Positions 1-7,974 of a stretch of 51,956 nt of DNA are shown one piece after another. The stretch's first letter is position 1, and every line of letters starts with the position of its first letter. Below the pieces are notes generated by a model that had not been told where the DNA came from, made no database searches, and saw only the letters and a program-made list of their open reading frames with translations. The translations under genes and the position numbers were made by a program. Source of the stretch: Blastococcus mobilis (GTDB lineage: Bacteria > Actinomycetota > Actinomycetes > Mycobacteriales > Geodermatophilaceae); contig NZ_FZNO01000030.1 in assembly GCF_900188025.1 (NCBI RefSeq), positions 1-51,956 on the forward strand, read 5' to 3'.

Positions 1-2
1 GC

Positions 3-68
3 GGCACCGAAGGGCCGAACCTTCATCTCCTACACAGCACCGCGGTCGATCACTCAGCTACCAAGTGA
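3..68 (+). other. Possible 3' end of a foreign reading frame at the window edge
   Basis: From base 3 to a TGA at 66-68 one frame reads as a short tail ending HLLHSTAVDHSATK. It is not related to the ABC ATPase that becomes recognisable from about base 90. It could be the C-terminus of a transposase or other gene whose body lies outside the window, with bases 69-90 as the element end. Only 21 codons are visible, so this is a weak call, made mainly to explain why the next gene lacks its first third. Confidence 0.2.
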
Positions 69-652
69 CCTCCCGCGCTCGTGGCACACCCCAGTCGCCG
101 AGCGTCTACGAGGACCTGACCGTCCGGGAGAACGCCCGCTACTTCGCCTCCCTGTACGGGATGAGCGCCCGCGAGGCGGACGCCGCGCTCGCCGACGTGG
201 GCCTCACGGATGCCGCCGGCCAGCTGGTGCGTGACCTCTCCGGCGGGCAGAAGGGCCGGGCCTCGCTGGCCTGCGCCCTCGTGGCCGCCCCCGAGGTCCT
301 GGTCCTCGACGAGCCCACCGTGGGGCTCGACCCGGTGCTGCGGGTCGAGCTCTGGGAGCGCTTCCACGCCCTGGCCCGAGCCGGGACCACGCTGATCGTC
401 TCCAGCCACGTGATGGACGAGGCGAGCCGGTGCGACCGGCTGCTCCTGCTCCGCGACGGCGAGCTGCTCACCGACTCCACCCCCGCGCAGCTGCGCATCG
501 ACGGCCGCTCCGACGACCTCGAGGCGGCCTTCCTCAACCTCGTCCGCGCCCGCGAGGAAGTAGGCGTGGGCGGACAGGGGCGTGAGCATCGCAGCGAGGT
601 ACGAGCGAGGAGCGGAGCGCCCCGCGGAAGCGAACAGGAGAGCCCGGCATGA
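65..652 (+). CDS. ABC transporter ATP-binding protein, 5'-truncated
   Basis: This is the C-terminal two thirds of an ABC-2-type (DrrA/CcmA-like) exporter ATPase. Counting from the GTG at 65, homology begins at the Q-loop region (SPSVYEDLTV, residues 11-20). It continues through the signature LSGGQ (58-62), Walker B LVLDEP (79-84), the D-loop GLD and the H-switch SSH (113-115). The Walker A P-loop, normally about 45 residues before the Q-loop, is absent, so the visible product cannot bind ATP normally. The frame stays open to the window edge, but residues before the Q-loop do not resemble the family. The GTG at 65 is therefore probably not the native start. The gene overlaps the permease by ATGA, showing the original operon order. 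Confidence 0.8.
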   Translation: MTSRARGTPQSPSVYEDLTVRENARYFASLYGMSAREADAALADVGLTDAAGQLVRDLSGGQKGRASLACALVAAPEVLVLDEPTVGLDPVLRVELWERFHALARAGTTLIVSSHVMDEASRCDRLLLLRDGELLTDSTPAQLRIDGRSDDLEAAFLNLVRAREEVGVGGQGREHRSEVRARSGAPRGSEQESPA

Positions 653-1452
653 CCACCACGGCGACCCGCCCAACCCCGACCCCCACCCCGGCCGCCTGCC
701 TGAGCCCCCGGCTCGTGACGGCGACCGCCGGCCGCGTGCTGCGCCAGCTGCGGCACGACCACCGCACCATCGCGATGATGCTGGTCCTGCCCAGCCTGCT
801 GCTCGGCCTGCTCTACCTGCTCTGGAAGGACGTGCCGACGCTGCCCGGTCAGCCGGGCGTCTTCGACCGGGTCGGGCTGACGATGCTCGGCATCTTCCCC
901 TTCGTCGTGATGTTCCTGGTCACGAGCATCGCGATGCTGCGGGAGCGCACCTCGGGCACGCTCGAGCGGCTCACCACTCCCCTGGCCCGTCTCGACCTGC
1001 TGCTCGGGTACGGCGTGGCGTTCGGCCTGATGGCCGCGCTGCAAGCCCTGGTCACCGTCACCGTGGCGACGACGGTCTACGACCTCGACGTCGCGGGCTC
1101 CATCTGGCTGGTCGTGGTCATCGCCGTCGTCGACGCGGTGCTGGGCGTGGCTCTCGGGCTGCTGGCCAGCGCGTTCGCCCGCAGCGAGTTCCAGGCCGTG
1201 CAGTTCATGCCGGTGATCGTGCTGCCGCAGTTCTTCCTCTGCGGGCTGCTGGTCCCCCGGGAGCAGATGGCCGGCTGGCTGCAGGCGATCAGCGACGTCC
1301 TCCCCCTCACCTACGCCGTCGAGGCGCTCCGGGAGGTCGGCAGGTCGGCCGCCGAGACAGGCATCATGTGGCGGGACATCGGCATCGTGGCCGGCGCCGC
1401 CCTGCTCGCCCTCGCGCTCGCGGCGGCGACCCTGCGGAGGAGGACGAGCTGA
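649..1452 (+). CDS. ABC-2 type transporter permease
   Basis: The 267-residue protein has six likely membrane helices (about 42-60, 78-97, 118-142, 150-173, 186-203 and 241-262). The conserved ABC-2 loop motif LRERTSGTLERL follows helix 2. It would form the channel of an exporter of drugs, lipids or polysaccharide with the ATPase encoded just upstream; the ATG lies in an ATGA overlap with the ATPase stop. A TetR gene follows five bases later, an arrangement typical of self-regulated efflux pairs. The substrate cannot be read from sequence. If the ATPase is really truncated, this permease is orphaned in this strain. Confidence 0.85.
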   Translation: MTTTATRPTPTPTPAACLSPRLVTATAGRVLRQLRHDHRTIAMMLVLPSLLLGLLYLLWKDVPTLPGQPGVFDRVGLTMLGIFPFVVMFLVTSIAMLRERTSGTLERLTTPLARLDLLLGYGVAFGLMAALQALVTVTVATTVYDLDVAGSIWLVVVIAVVDAVLGVALGLLASAFARSEFQAVQFMPVIVLPQFFLCGLLVPREQMAGWLQAISDVLPLTYAVEALREVGRSAAETGIMWRDIGIVAGAALLALALAAATLRRRTS

Positions 1453-1457
1453 GCGCT

Positions 1458-2096
1458 GTGGAACCGGCTGACGCCCGCGGGGTGGCCCGTCGATCGGGCC
1501 GGCGCCCCGGCAACCCCGGCACCCGGGAGGCGGTCCTGGCCGCCGCCCGGGCAGCGTTCGCCGAGCGGGGGTTCGACGGCGCGACCATCCGGGCCATCGC
1601 CACCGCAGCCGGGGTCGACCCGGCCCTGGTCCACCACTACTTCGGGAACAAGGACAAACTCTTCCTCGCCGCGGTCGAGGCGCCGGAGGACCCCGCCGAG
1701 TTCCTTCCCGAGGTGCTCGCCGGCGGCAACGACCGGCTCGGGGAGAACGTCGTGCGGATGCTGCTGAAGGTATGGGACGGCCCCGCCCGGCCGGCTGCCC
1801 TGGCGCTGGTCCGGTCCGCCGTGGTCAACGAGTGGACCGCGAAGCTCCTGCGCGAGTTCCTGGTCTCCCAGATCCTGCGGCGCGTGGTGGGCACGCTCGG
1901 GCTCCCCGCCGCGGAGCGCGAGGCGCGGGGGTCGATGGCCGCCTCCCAGCTGATCGGCCTGGTCATGACCCGCTACGTGCTGAAGGTGGAGCCGCTCGCC
2001 TCCGCGTCGCCGGAGTCGCTGGTGGCGGCGATCGGCCCGACCGTGCAGCGCTACCTGACCGGCGACGTCGACCTGCCGGCGCAGCAGAAGCGCTGA
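1458..2096 (+). CDS. TetR/AcrR family transcriptional regulator
   Basis: The 212-residue product has an N-terminal TetR helix-turn-helix at about residues 32-69 (AAFAERGFDGATIRAIATAA, then the VHHYFGNKDKLF recognition segment). A divergent C-terminal ligand-binding domain with a TetR_C-like helical pattern follows. The GTG at 1458 was chosen because a purine-rich AGGAGG lies upstream inside the permease end and the domain starts normally from here. It is the third gene of the ABC operon and probably represses it in response to the pump substrate. Confidence 0.85.
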   Translation: MEPADARGVARRSGRRPGNPGTREAVLAAARAAFAERGFDGATIRAIATAAGVDPALVHHYFGNKDKLFLAAVEAPEDPAEFLPEVLAGGNDRLGENVVRMLLKVWDGPARPAALALVRSAVVNEWTAKLLREFLVSQILRRVVGTLGLPAAEREARGSMAASQLIGLVMTRYVLKVEPLASASPESLVAAIGPTVQRYLTGDVDLPAQQKR

Positions 2097-2110
2097 CCCG
2101 ATCAGGCCGA

Positions 2111-2977
2111 TCAGCGCCCGGCGAGGACCTCGCGCAGCCGGTCGGCGAAGGCCTCGGGCTCACCGCGCTGGCCGAACTCGCCGCCGAGGAAACCGCCGTG
2201 GTCGCCTGGGAACTCGACCACCTCCTGGCCCAGGGCCTCGGCCACCGCAGCAGAGGTCCGTCCGGTGAGCAGGTCCTGCGACTCGACCCCCGCGGCGATG
2301 ACGATCCGCGTCGGCGCCGACGTCAGCGCCGCGACGTCGGGCCGGTACGCGGTGATGGCATTGGAGATTCCCGACAGCAGGGGGTCCTCGCGGGAGCCGT
2401 CGTCGTCGTCGGGGAGCCCGTACGCCGCCGGGTCCGGGGCGGACGTGGCGAAGAAGTCGTCGGAGAACTCGCCCTTCCAGGCGGTGAGGGCGATGAACGC
2501 GGCCATGCCGTGCCCCCACCCCTTGTCGTGGTAGGCGGTCTGCACATCTCGTTCGGCCGCGAAGGCCCGGTCGGCGTCCGGCAACAACCCCAGCAAGGGC
2601 GGCTCGTGGCCGACGAGCGTGGTCACGTCGTCCGGGTGGGCCGCGATCAGGGCGAGCGCGGTCACCACACCGCCGCTGCTGGCGAACATGTCCACCGGCG
2701 CACCGACCGCCTCGATGATGCGGTGCACGTCATCGGCGTTCTGCTGCGGCGCGTGGTCCGTCCGGCCGTCGAGTCGGGTGCTGCGCCCCAGGCCGCGGGG
2801 GTCGTAGGTGACGACGGTCCGGTCCGGGAAGTAGGAGGCGAGCGTGCCGAAGCCGCTGGCGTCCATGGGGGCGGCGATGAGGAACAGCGGCCGGCGACCG
2901 TCAGCCGTCGGCAGCGGACCGCGGACGTCGTAGGCGAGGGACGCCTCGGGGGTCTCGAGCGTGTGGGTGCTGGTCAT
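2111..2977 (-). CDS. Alpha/beta fold hydrolase
   Basis: A 288-residue cytosolic hydrolase. The nucleophile elbow is ASSGG with Ser101, a variant of GxSxG in which the first Gly is Ala. The candidate catalytic His260 lies in GDHGGF. The strand leading to the oxyanion region is LFLIAAPMDASGF. The closest type is the small TAP/epoxide-hydrolase-like class common in actinobacteria; the substrate is unknown. It converges on the TetR gene with only 14 bp between the stops. Start ATG at 2977. Confidence 0.8.
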   Translation of the reverse strand: MTSTHTLETPEASLAYDVRGPLPTADGRRPLFLIAAPMDASGFGTLASYFPDRTVVTYDPRGLGRSTRLDGRTDHAPQQNADDVHRIIEAVGAPVDMFASSGGVVTALALIAAHPDDVTTLVGHEPPLLGLLPDADRAFAAERDVQTAYHDKGWGHGMAAFIALTAWKGEFSDDFFATSAPDPAAYGLPDDDDGSREDPLLSGISNAITAYRPDVAALTSAPTRIVIAAGVESQDLLTGRTSAAVAEALGQEVVEFPGDHGGFLGGEFGQRGEPEAFADRLREVLAGR

Positions 2978-3035
2978 GGTCGTGCAGACCGCACCCCCAG
3001 CGGAAACTCATCGCCGAGCGTCCCGGCGCCCCCGA

Positions 3036-3872
3036 TCAGCGAGGGGCACGGGCGAGCTGCCGGCTCTGGGCGACCAGTCGTCCGGTGGAGTCCCAGATCC
3101 GGTAGTCCTCGTCCACCCAGCCACCGGAGATCTCGCTGGAGCGCGCCTCCACCAGGCACCAGCCGGGCGCGGGGAGCGCCCGGACGAGCACCTGCAGCTG
3201 CACCGTGGGCGCCCAGCCGAGGTTGCCCCTCGCGAAGCTGGTCGGGGGCAGGGCGTCGGCGAAGGTCAGCAGTGCCAGCGGATCGGGTTCGCGCCCGTCG
3301 GCGAAGCGCATCCAGGCGCGCAGCACGGGCTCCCCCGACGGCTGGCCGAACGCCCAGCCGGCGGTGGCGACGTCCAGCCGCGTGTCCACCCGCAGCGACA
3401 GCCCGGGCACCTGCACCCCCGCCGGCGCCAGGTCGCGGTGCTCGGCGACGGAGAAGCACTCCTCCACCGGCGGCACCTCGGGCATCGGGTGTGAGTACTC
3501 GGACGGCCCGGAGCCGAGGGTCGCCGTCGTCGTCTGGACGGTCAGTGCCGGCCCATCGGCGTCGGCGAGCGTGACCAGCGAGTGGGCCAGCGTCCGCCCG
3601 GACGCGCCCGGCACGACGGTGAGCGTGGCGGGACCGGCGGCCGGGGCGCGCAGATAGCTGGCCGAGAGCGCGACCGGGTGCGGATGCGGACTCTCCAGCA
3701 CCGCGGCGCGGCCCACCACCGACAGCAGATACCCGCCGTTGAGGATGCCGCCGCCGACGTCCCAGCCGGGGTCCAGCTCGGCCACGAGTCCCCCACCTTC
3801 CGTCCGCCGGACGGCGGTGGCGGCGTCGAAAGCGGTCGTGGGGTGGGTGGGCGAGCAATCGTCCTGCGGCAC
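3036..3872 (-). CDS. Thioesterase family protein (acyl-CoA thioesterase-like, double hotdog)
   Basis: About 278 residues with two hotdog-like halves. The N-terminal half contains the helix motif GGGILNGGYLLSVVGRA with the LNGGY signature of TesB-like and other actinobacterial acyl-CoA thioesterases. The C-terminal half contains VLRAWMRFADG and a terminal WDSTGRLVAQSRQLAR strand, typical of the second domain. It probably hydrolyses acyl-CoA. The start is uncertain: GTG at 3872 has a CACCCT hexamer 7 nt upstream (leaderless pattern), while ATG at 3902 would add ten residues and overlap the divergent aldo/keto reductase start. It is divergent from that gene with almost no intergenic space. Confidence 0.75.
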   Translation of the reverse strand: MPQDDCSPTHPTTAFDAATAVRRTEGGGLVAELDPGWDVGGGILNGGYLLSVVGRAAVLESPHPHPVALSASYLRAPAAGPATLTVVPGASGRTLAHSLVTLADADGPALTVQTTTATLGSGPSEYSHPMPEVPPVEECFSVAEHRDLAPAGVQVPGLSLRVDTRLDVATAGWAFGQPSGEPVLRAWMRFADGREPDPLALLTFADALPPTSFARGNLGWAPTVQLQVLVRALPAPGWCLVEARSSEISGGWVDEDYRIWDSTGRLVAQSRQLARAPR

Positions 3873-3885
3873 GATGGTCAGGGTG
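3870..3885. promoter_or_regulatory. Interlocked divergent leaderless promoters
   Basis: On the plus strand CACGAT (3870-3875) lies 7 nt before a GTG at 3883. On the minus strand CACCCT lies 7 nt before the GTG at 3872. Each -10-like hexamer contains the complement of the other strand's start codon. The two transcripts would be mutually exclusive at the level of open complex. Confidence 0.35.
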
Positions 3886-3900
3886 CCAGGGTGGCTTGCC

Positions 3901-4869
3901 ATGGAGTACACGCACCTCGGCCGCAGCGGCCTGTCGGTCTCCCGCCTCTGCCTCGGCACCATGAACTTCGGCTGGAAGACCGAGGAAGCCGACTCGCACG
4001 ACATCATGGATCGCGCGCTGGACCAGGGGGTCAACTTCTTCGACACGGCCAACGTGTACGGCTTCGGCGTCGGGAAGGGTCGCACCGAGGAGGTGCTCGG
4101 CAGCTGGTTCGCCGGGGGCGGGGAGCGCCGGGACAAGACGGTGCTGGCCACCAAGGTGTACGGCTCGATGAGCGACTGGCCCAACGACACCTTCCTGTCG
4201 GCGCGGAACATCGTGCGCGCGTGCGAGGCCTCGCTGCGCCGGATGCGGACCGACTGGATCGACCTCTACCAGTTCCACCACGTCGACCTGCGGACGCCGT
4301 GGGCGGAGATCTGGCAGGCCTGCGAGACCCTCGTCGCTCAGGGCAAGGTGCTCTACGTCGGGTCCTCCAACCACGCGGCCTGGCAGATCGCCGCGGCCAA
4401 CGAGACCGCTGCCCGGCGAAACTTCCAGGGGCTGATCAGCGAGCAGTCGCACTACAACCTGCTCACTCGCCACGTCGAGCTGGAGGTGCTCCCGGCCGCG
4501 GAGCACTACGGCGTGGGGATCATCCCGTGGAGCCCGCTGGCCGGTGGCCTGCTCGCGGGGGTGCTCGAGAAGTCCGACGGCGCCCGGCGCAGCGAGGAAC
4601 GGAACAGGGAGCGCGTGACGAAGCACCGGCCCGCGCTGGAGGCCTACGAGGCGTTCTGCCGGGAGATCGGCCAGGCGCCTGCCGACGTCGGTGTGGCGTG
4701 GCTGCTGCACCAGCCCGCGGTGACCGCGCCGATCGTCGGGCCGCGCACCATGGAGCAGTTCGAGGGAGCCCTCACCGCCCTGGACGTGCAGCTGGACGAC
4801 GAACACCTGGCCCGGCTGGACGAGATCTTCCCGGGCTACGAGCCGGCGCCGATGGAGTACGCCTGGTGA
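3901..4869 (+). CDS. Aldo/keto reductase
   Basis: The 322-residue protein is a complete TIM-barrel NADPH-dependent aldo/keto reductase of the YghZ/KCAB-like group. The catalytic tetrad is visible as Asp48 (FFDTA), Tyr53 (NVYG), Lys85 (ATKVYG) and His126 (DLYQFH). The cofactor-binding C-terminal part carries GIIPWSPLAGGLL and VGPRTMEQFEGAL. It likely reduces aldehydes or ketones to alcohols in the cytosol. ATG at 3901 gives the family-typical start MEYTHLGRSGL. A GTG at 3883 would add six residues and fits a leaderless transcript better, so the start is not certain. Confidence 0.9.
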   Translation: MEYTHLGRSGLSVSRLCLGTMNFGWKTEEADSHDIMDRALDQGVNFFDTANVYGFGVGKGRTEEVLGSWFAGGGERRDKTVLATKVYGSMSDWPNDTFLSARNIVRACEASLRRMRTDWIDLYQFHHVDLRTPWAEIWQACETLVAQGKVLYVGSSNHAAWQIAAANETAARRNFQGLISEQSHYNLLTRHVELEVLPAAEHYGVGIIPWSPLAGGLLAGVLEKSDGARRSEERNRERVTKHRPALEAYEAFCREIGQAPADVGVAWLLHQPAVTAPIVGPRTMEQFEGALTALDVQLDDEHLARLDEIFPGYEPAPMEYAW

Positions 4870-5087
4870 GCCCGAGCAGGTTGCCCGCCCGGTCAGAGGA
4901 AGATGCCCGCCGGCTGGCGACCGCTCAGGCCACCGCCATCTGCGGCTCGGCGGGATCGCCCTCTCGACGATCCGCCGGGTGATGGTGGGGGCGCGCCGGT
5001 CACACCTGCGGCGGCGCCAGGACGCCGACCCGGGCAGTTCTCGTCGCCGACAGGCGCGGACACCCCCTGCCGGGCGGCCACAACTAC

Positions 5088-5657
5088 TCACTCGGCGCGA
5101 ACGGCCCAGGAGGCCAGCGTCTCGTAGGTCGGCCTCGGACCCAGGTGGCTCTCCCACAGGCGGACCTCGGTCACCGGCCACGCCGGCCCGCGGTATCCGG
5201 CGAGCCGGTCGGTCAGCGCACCGTCGGCGGGCTGTCGCGGCCGCCAGCGCCCCAGGGTGAGGTGCGCCCGGAACGGCCGGTCCTCGACCGGCAGCCGCAG
5301 CGCCCGGGCGCAGGCGGCCAGTCGGGCGGCCAGCTCGGTCAGCGGGGCGACGTCGCCGTCGAGGCCGGCCCACGCCACCTGGGGACGGCGCAGCGAGCCG
5401 AACCGCCCGCCCCCGGCCAGCCGCAGGGTCATCGGGGTCGCGTCCGCGATCGCCGGCCCCGCCGCGTCCACCAGCGGCGGCACCCGCTCCTCCGGCACCG
5501 CGCCGAGGAAGAGCAGCGTGAGGTGCCACCGGTGCGGCGCGCTCCAGCGGGGTGCACCGGGGACCTCCCGCAACGGCTCCAGCGCCGCCGCGAGATCTGC
5601 CCGGGCCTGCTCCGGCGGATCGACGGCGAAGAACAGGCGGCGCCCGGACGGGCTCAG
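5088..5657 (-). CDS. thpR: RNA 2',3'-cyclic phosphodiesterase (2H family, LigT/ThpR)
   Basis: A 2H phosphoesterase with both HxT motifs, HLT at about residues 45-47 and 132-134. In this family they hydrolyse RNA ends bearing 2',3'-cyclic phosphate. The first strand, RRLFFAVDPP, is required for the fold and is encoded upstream of the first ATG/GTG/TTG codon (TTG at 5573). In frame the only plausible initiator is CTG at 5657, which overlaps the stop of the upstream gene as CTGA, the usual geometry of translational coupling. From CTG the product is 189 residues, normal for ThpR. The family call is strong; the CTG start is inference. Confidence 0.8.
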   Translation of the reverse strand: MSPSGRRLFFAVDPPEQARADLAAALEPLREVPGAPRWSAPHRWHLTLLFLGAVPEERVPPLVDAAGPAIADATPMTLRLAGGGRFGSLRRPQVAWAGLDGDVAPLTELAARLAACARALRLPVEDRPFRAHLTLGRWRPRQPADGALTDRLAGYRGPAWPVTEVRLWESHLGPRPTYETLASWAVRAE

Positions 5658-6040
5658 CCCCGCACCGCCAGCCCGGCGCCCTCGAGGGCGGCGAGCAGTC
5701 GCAGGCGCTCCACGTCCCGCGCCGGCCCCTCCGGGGTCGCCCGGAGCTCCTGCGGTACCTCCAGCAGCCCCGCCGCCTCGATGAGCACGTCGTCGTAGGC
5801 GGCGGCCAGTGCGCGTCGCCGGGCCATCGGCGACCCGGCAGGCACCAGGGCCACCGAGCGGGCGAGGCGGCGGACGTCGGCCGCGACGACCTGGAGCGGC
5901 CGGCAGCCGGGTGCAGGGTTGCGTGCCGCTCGTCGACGGTCAGCGATCCGGCGGACCCAGCGGACGACGGGGCCCGTCCACGCGATGAGGGCCGCGACCA
6001 CGGCGACCGTGCCGCCGATCTGCAGAAGTGGGACGTGCAT
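5654..6040 (-). CDS. Small membrane-anchored protein of unknown function
   Basis: A 128-residue protein with one N-terminal membrane helix (about residues 7-28), then a basic stretch WVRRIADRRRAARN. The remainder looks soluble, alpha-helical and alanine/arginine-rich. I do not recognise a named family. It is coupled to thpR by the CTGA overlap at its end, so the two are probably cotranscribed. The N-terminal helix followed by positive charges predicts a cytoplasmic C-terminal domain. Confidence 0.7.
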   Translation of the reverse strand: MHVPLLQIGGTVAVVAALIAWTGPVVRWVRRIADRRRAARNPAPGCRPLQVVAADVRRLARSVALVPAGSPMARRRALAAAYDDVLIEAAGLLEVPQELRATPEGPARDVERLRLLAALEGAGLAVRG

Positions 6041-6106
6041 CTCGCCTCCCGAGCCGGGAACGGATGCCGGGGACGGTACTCCGCCGTGCGGTGCCTGGCG
6101 GAACTC

Positions 6107-7504
6107 TCAGCCGCCCAGGAACTGCTGTCCCGGCGCCCGCTCGGCGGCGGCCTCCTCCGCGGTCCGCACCGCAGCCGGCGGCACCCGTGCCCGCGTCCCC
6201 GGGGCCCCGACGCGCAGCCGCAGCCGGGGCGGCGCGAGGTGCCCCTCGAGCCGGACCCGCCGTCCCCGGGCCAGCCAGGCGCCGGCGCCGATCCCGGCGA
6301 CGGCGCAGACCGTGCCGCCCAGGATCAGTCCCCACGGCGCGCCGAGGTGCTCGGAGATCCAGCCGATCAGCGGCGCCCCCACGGGTGTGCCGCCCATGAA
6401 GCACATGAAGTACAGCGCCATGACGCGCCCCCGCATCTGCGGGTCCACGCCCAGCTGGACGAAGCTGTTGTTCGCCACGCTGAACACCAACGCCGCCGCC
6501 CCGGTGGGCACGAGCATCACCGCGAACGAGACGTAGCCGGGCATCAGGCCCGCCAGGATCGTGAGCAGGCCGAAGACGACGGCCGAGATCACCAGGAACC
6601 GTTGCCGTGGCCGCACGCTGCGCCGGGTGGAGAGCAGCGCGCCGGTCAGGGAGCCGACGGCGAAGGTCGTCGAGAGCAGCCCGAAGGCCTCCGCCCCGAG
6701 GTCGAACTGCTCACGGGCCATCAGGGCGATGGTCACCTGGTAGTTGAAGCCGAACGTCCCCAGGACGAAGGCCAGGCCCATGGCGAGCACGAGATCGGGA
6801 TGGGCCCACGTGTAACTCAGCCCGGCCCGCAGCTGTCCCTTCGCCCGGGCCACCGGCGCGCTCGGACGCAGGTCCGCGGCCCGCATCCCGGCCAGTGCCG
6901 CGATGGTGAACGCGAAGCTGGCGGCGTTGACGAAGAACGCCGGGGCGGTGTTCCCCGAGGCCGCGCCGATCAGCAGGCCCGCCACGGCGGGCCCGATCAG
7001 CCGCGCGCCGTTGAAGATGGTCGAGTTGAGGCTCACCGCGTTGGCCAGCAGGGTCGGCCCGACCATCTCGGACACGAACGCCTGCCGGACCGGCGCGTCG
7101 ACCGCCGAGACCGCGCCGAGGCCGCCGGCCAGGGCGAAGACGTGCCACAACGCGACGCCGCCGGTGGCCACCAGGATCGCCAGGACCAGGGCGAGGAGCC
7201 CCATGAGCGCCTGGGTGACCAGCAGCATCCGCCGCTTGTCGTAGCGGTCGGCCAGCACGCCGCCGTACATGCTCAGCAGGAGCGTGGGGCCGAACTGCAG
7301 AGCGGTGATCAGGCCCAGTGCGACGCCGCTGTCGCCGGACAGCTGCAGCACCAGCCAGTCCTGCCCGATGCGCTGCATCCAGGTGCCGGTGAGGCTGACC
7401 AGGTTGGCCGAGGCGTAGGTGCGGAAGTTCCGGACCCGGAGCGCGCGGAACGTGCCCGTGCCCGGATCCTGGGACGCCGCCTGGTCAGTGCTCGTGCAAG
7501 TCAC
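6107..7504 (-). CDS. MFS transporter (EntS/MFS_3-like exporter)
   Basis: The 465-residue protein has about twelve membrane helices. The loop between helices 2 and 3 carries the MFS motif GGVLADRYDKRRML, and a matching GTLLSTRR-like loop lies in the second half. N-terminal FRALRVRNFRTYASANLVS and GTWMQRIGQDWLV are typical of the enterobactin-exporter-like MFS_3 branch, suggesting drug or siderophore efflux. Its GTG start overlaps the stop of the upstream MarR gene (GTGA). The pair therefore forms an operon in which the regulator probably controls the pump. Confidence 0.88.
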   Translation of the reverse strand: MTCTSTDQAASQDPGTGTFRALRVRNFRTYASANLVSLTGTWMQRIGQDWLVLQLSGDSGVALGLITALQFGPTLLLSMYGGVLADRYDKRRMLLVTQALMGLLALVLAILVATGGVALWHVFALAGGLGAVSAVDAPVRQAFVSEMVGPTLLANAVSLNSTIFNGARLIGPAVAGLLIGAASGNTAPAFFVNAASFAFTIAALAGMRAADLRPSAPVARAKGQLRAGLSYTWAHPDLVLAMGLAFVLGTFGFNYQVTIALMAREQFDLGAEAFGLLSTTFAVGSLTGALLSTRRSVRPRQRFLVISAVVFGLLTILAGLMPGYVSFAVMLVPTGAAALVFSVANNSFVQLGVDPQMRGRVMALYFMCFMGGTPVGAPLIGWISEHLGAPWGLILGGTVCAVAGIGAGAWLARGRRVRLEGHLAPPRLRLRVGAPGTRARVPPAAVRTAEEAAAERAPGQQFLGG

Positions 7505-7935
7505 CCACCCGCGAGCTTCTCCATGATCCCGGCGGCCCCACGCAGCACCGCCCGCTCCTCGGCGGTCAGCTCCTGGAGGCGGCTGCTCAGCCAGGCCTCG
7601 CGCGCGCGGGCTTCCGCCGACAGCAGGTCCTCGGCCGCGGACGTCAGGCCGATGATGACCTGTCGACCGTCGGTGGGGTGGGGCGTGCGGGTGACCAGCC
7701 CCATGTTCTCCAGAGCGACGACGACGCGGGTCATCGACGGCGGCTGGACCCGCTCGTGCGCGGCCAGCTCCCCCGGGCTCATCGGGCCGTTGCGCTTGAG
7801 GGTGGACAGCGCCGCGAGATGGGTGAGCGTGACCGAGGTGTCCACCCGCTGGTTGCGCAGCCGCCGGGAGAACCGCATGACCGCCAGCCGGAGGTCGTGG
7901 GCGAGCGCCGCGGTGTCGAGCGTCGTACGGCTCAC
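7501..7935 (-). CDS. MarR family transcriptional regulator
   Basis: A 144-residue winged-helix MarR protein. The recognition region is SPGELAAHERVQPPSMTRVV, followed by the wing LVTRTPHPTDGRQVIIGLT. Dimerisation helices sit at both ends. It starts at GTG 7935 and is coupled to the exporter downstream. An imperfect palindrome around CTTAAG (7959-7964) lies just upstream of the start and could be its operator. I recall a MarR gene at a comparable place near DUF2530/DUF3027 genes in mycobacteria. Confidence 0.88.
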   Translation of the reverse strand: MSRTTLDTAALAHDLRLAVMRFSRRLRNQRVDTSVTLTHLAALSTLKRNGPMSPGELAAHERVQPPSMTRVVVALENMGLVTRTPHPTDGRQVIIGLTSAAEDLLSAEARAREAWLSSRLQELTAEERAVLRGAAGIMEKLAGG

Positions 7936-7974
7936 GATGCCCCGTTCACGACCCTCAGCTTAAGTCAGTGGAGC

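Noticed and set aside
1..70. Possible tRNA gene on the minus strand
   Set aside because: Short stretches resemble a D-arm and a T-loop (GGTTCGGCCC), but no acceptor stem or anticodon arm can be folded.
2974..5529. 851-codon minus-strand open frame
   Set aside because: It runs antisense to the aldo/keto reductase and out of frame with the thioesterase and thpR genes; no domain is recognisable in it.
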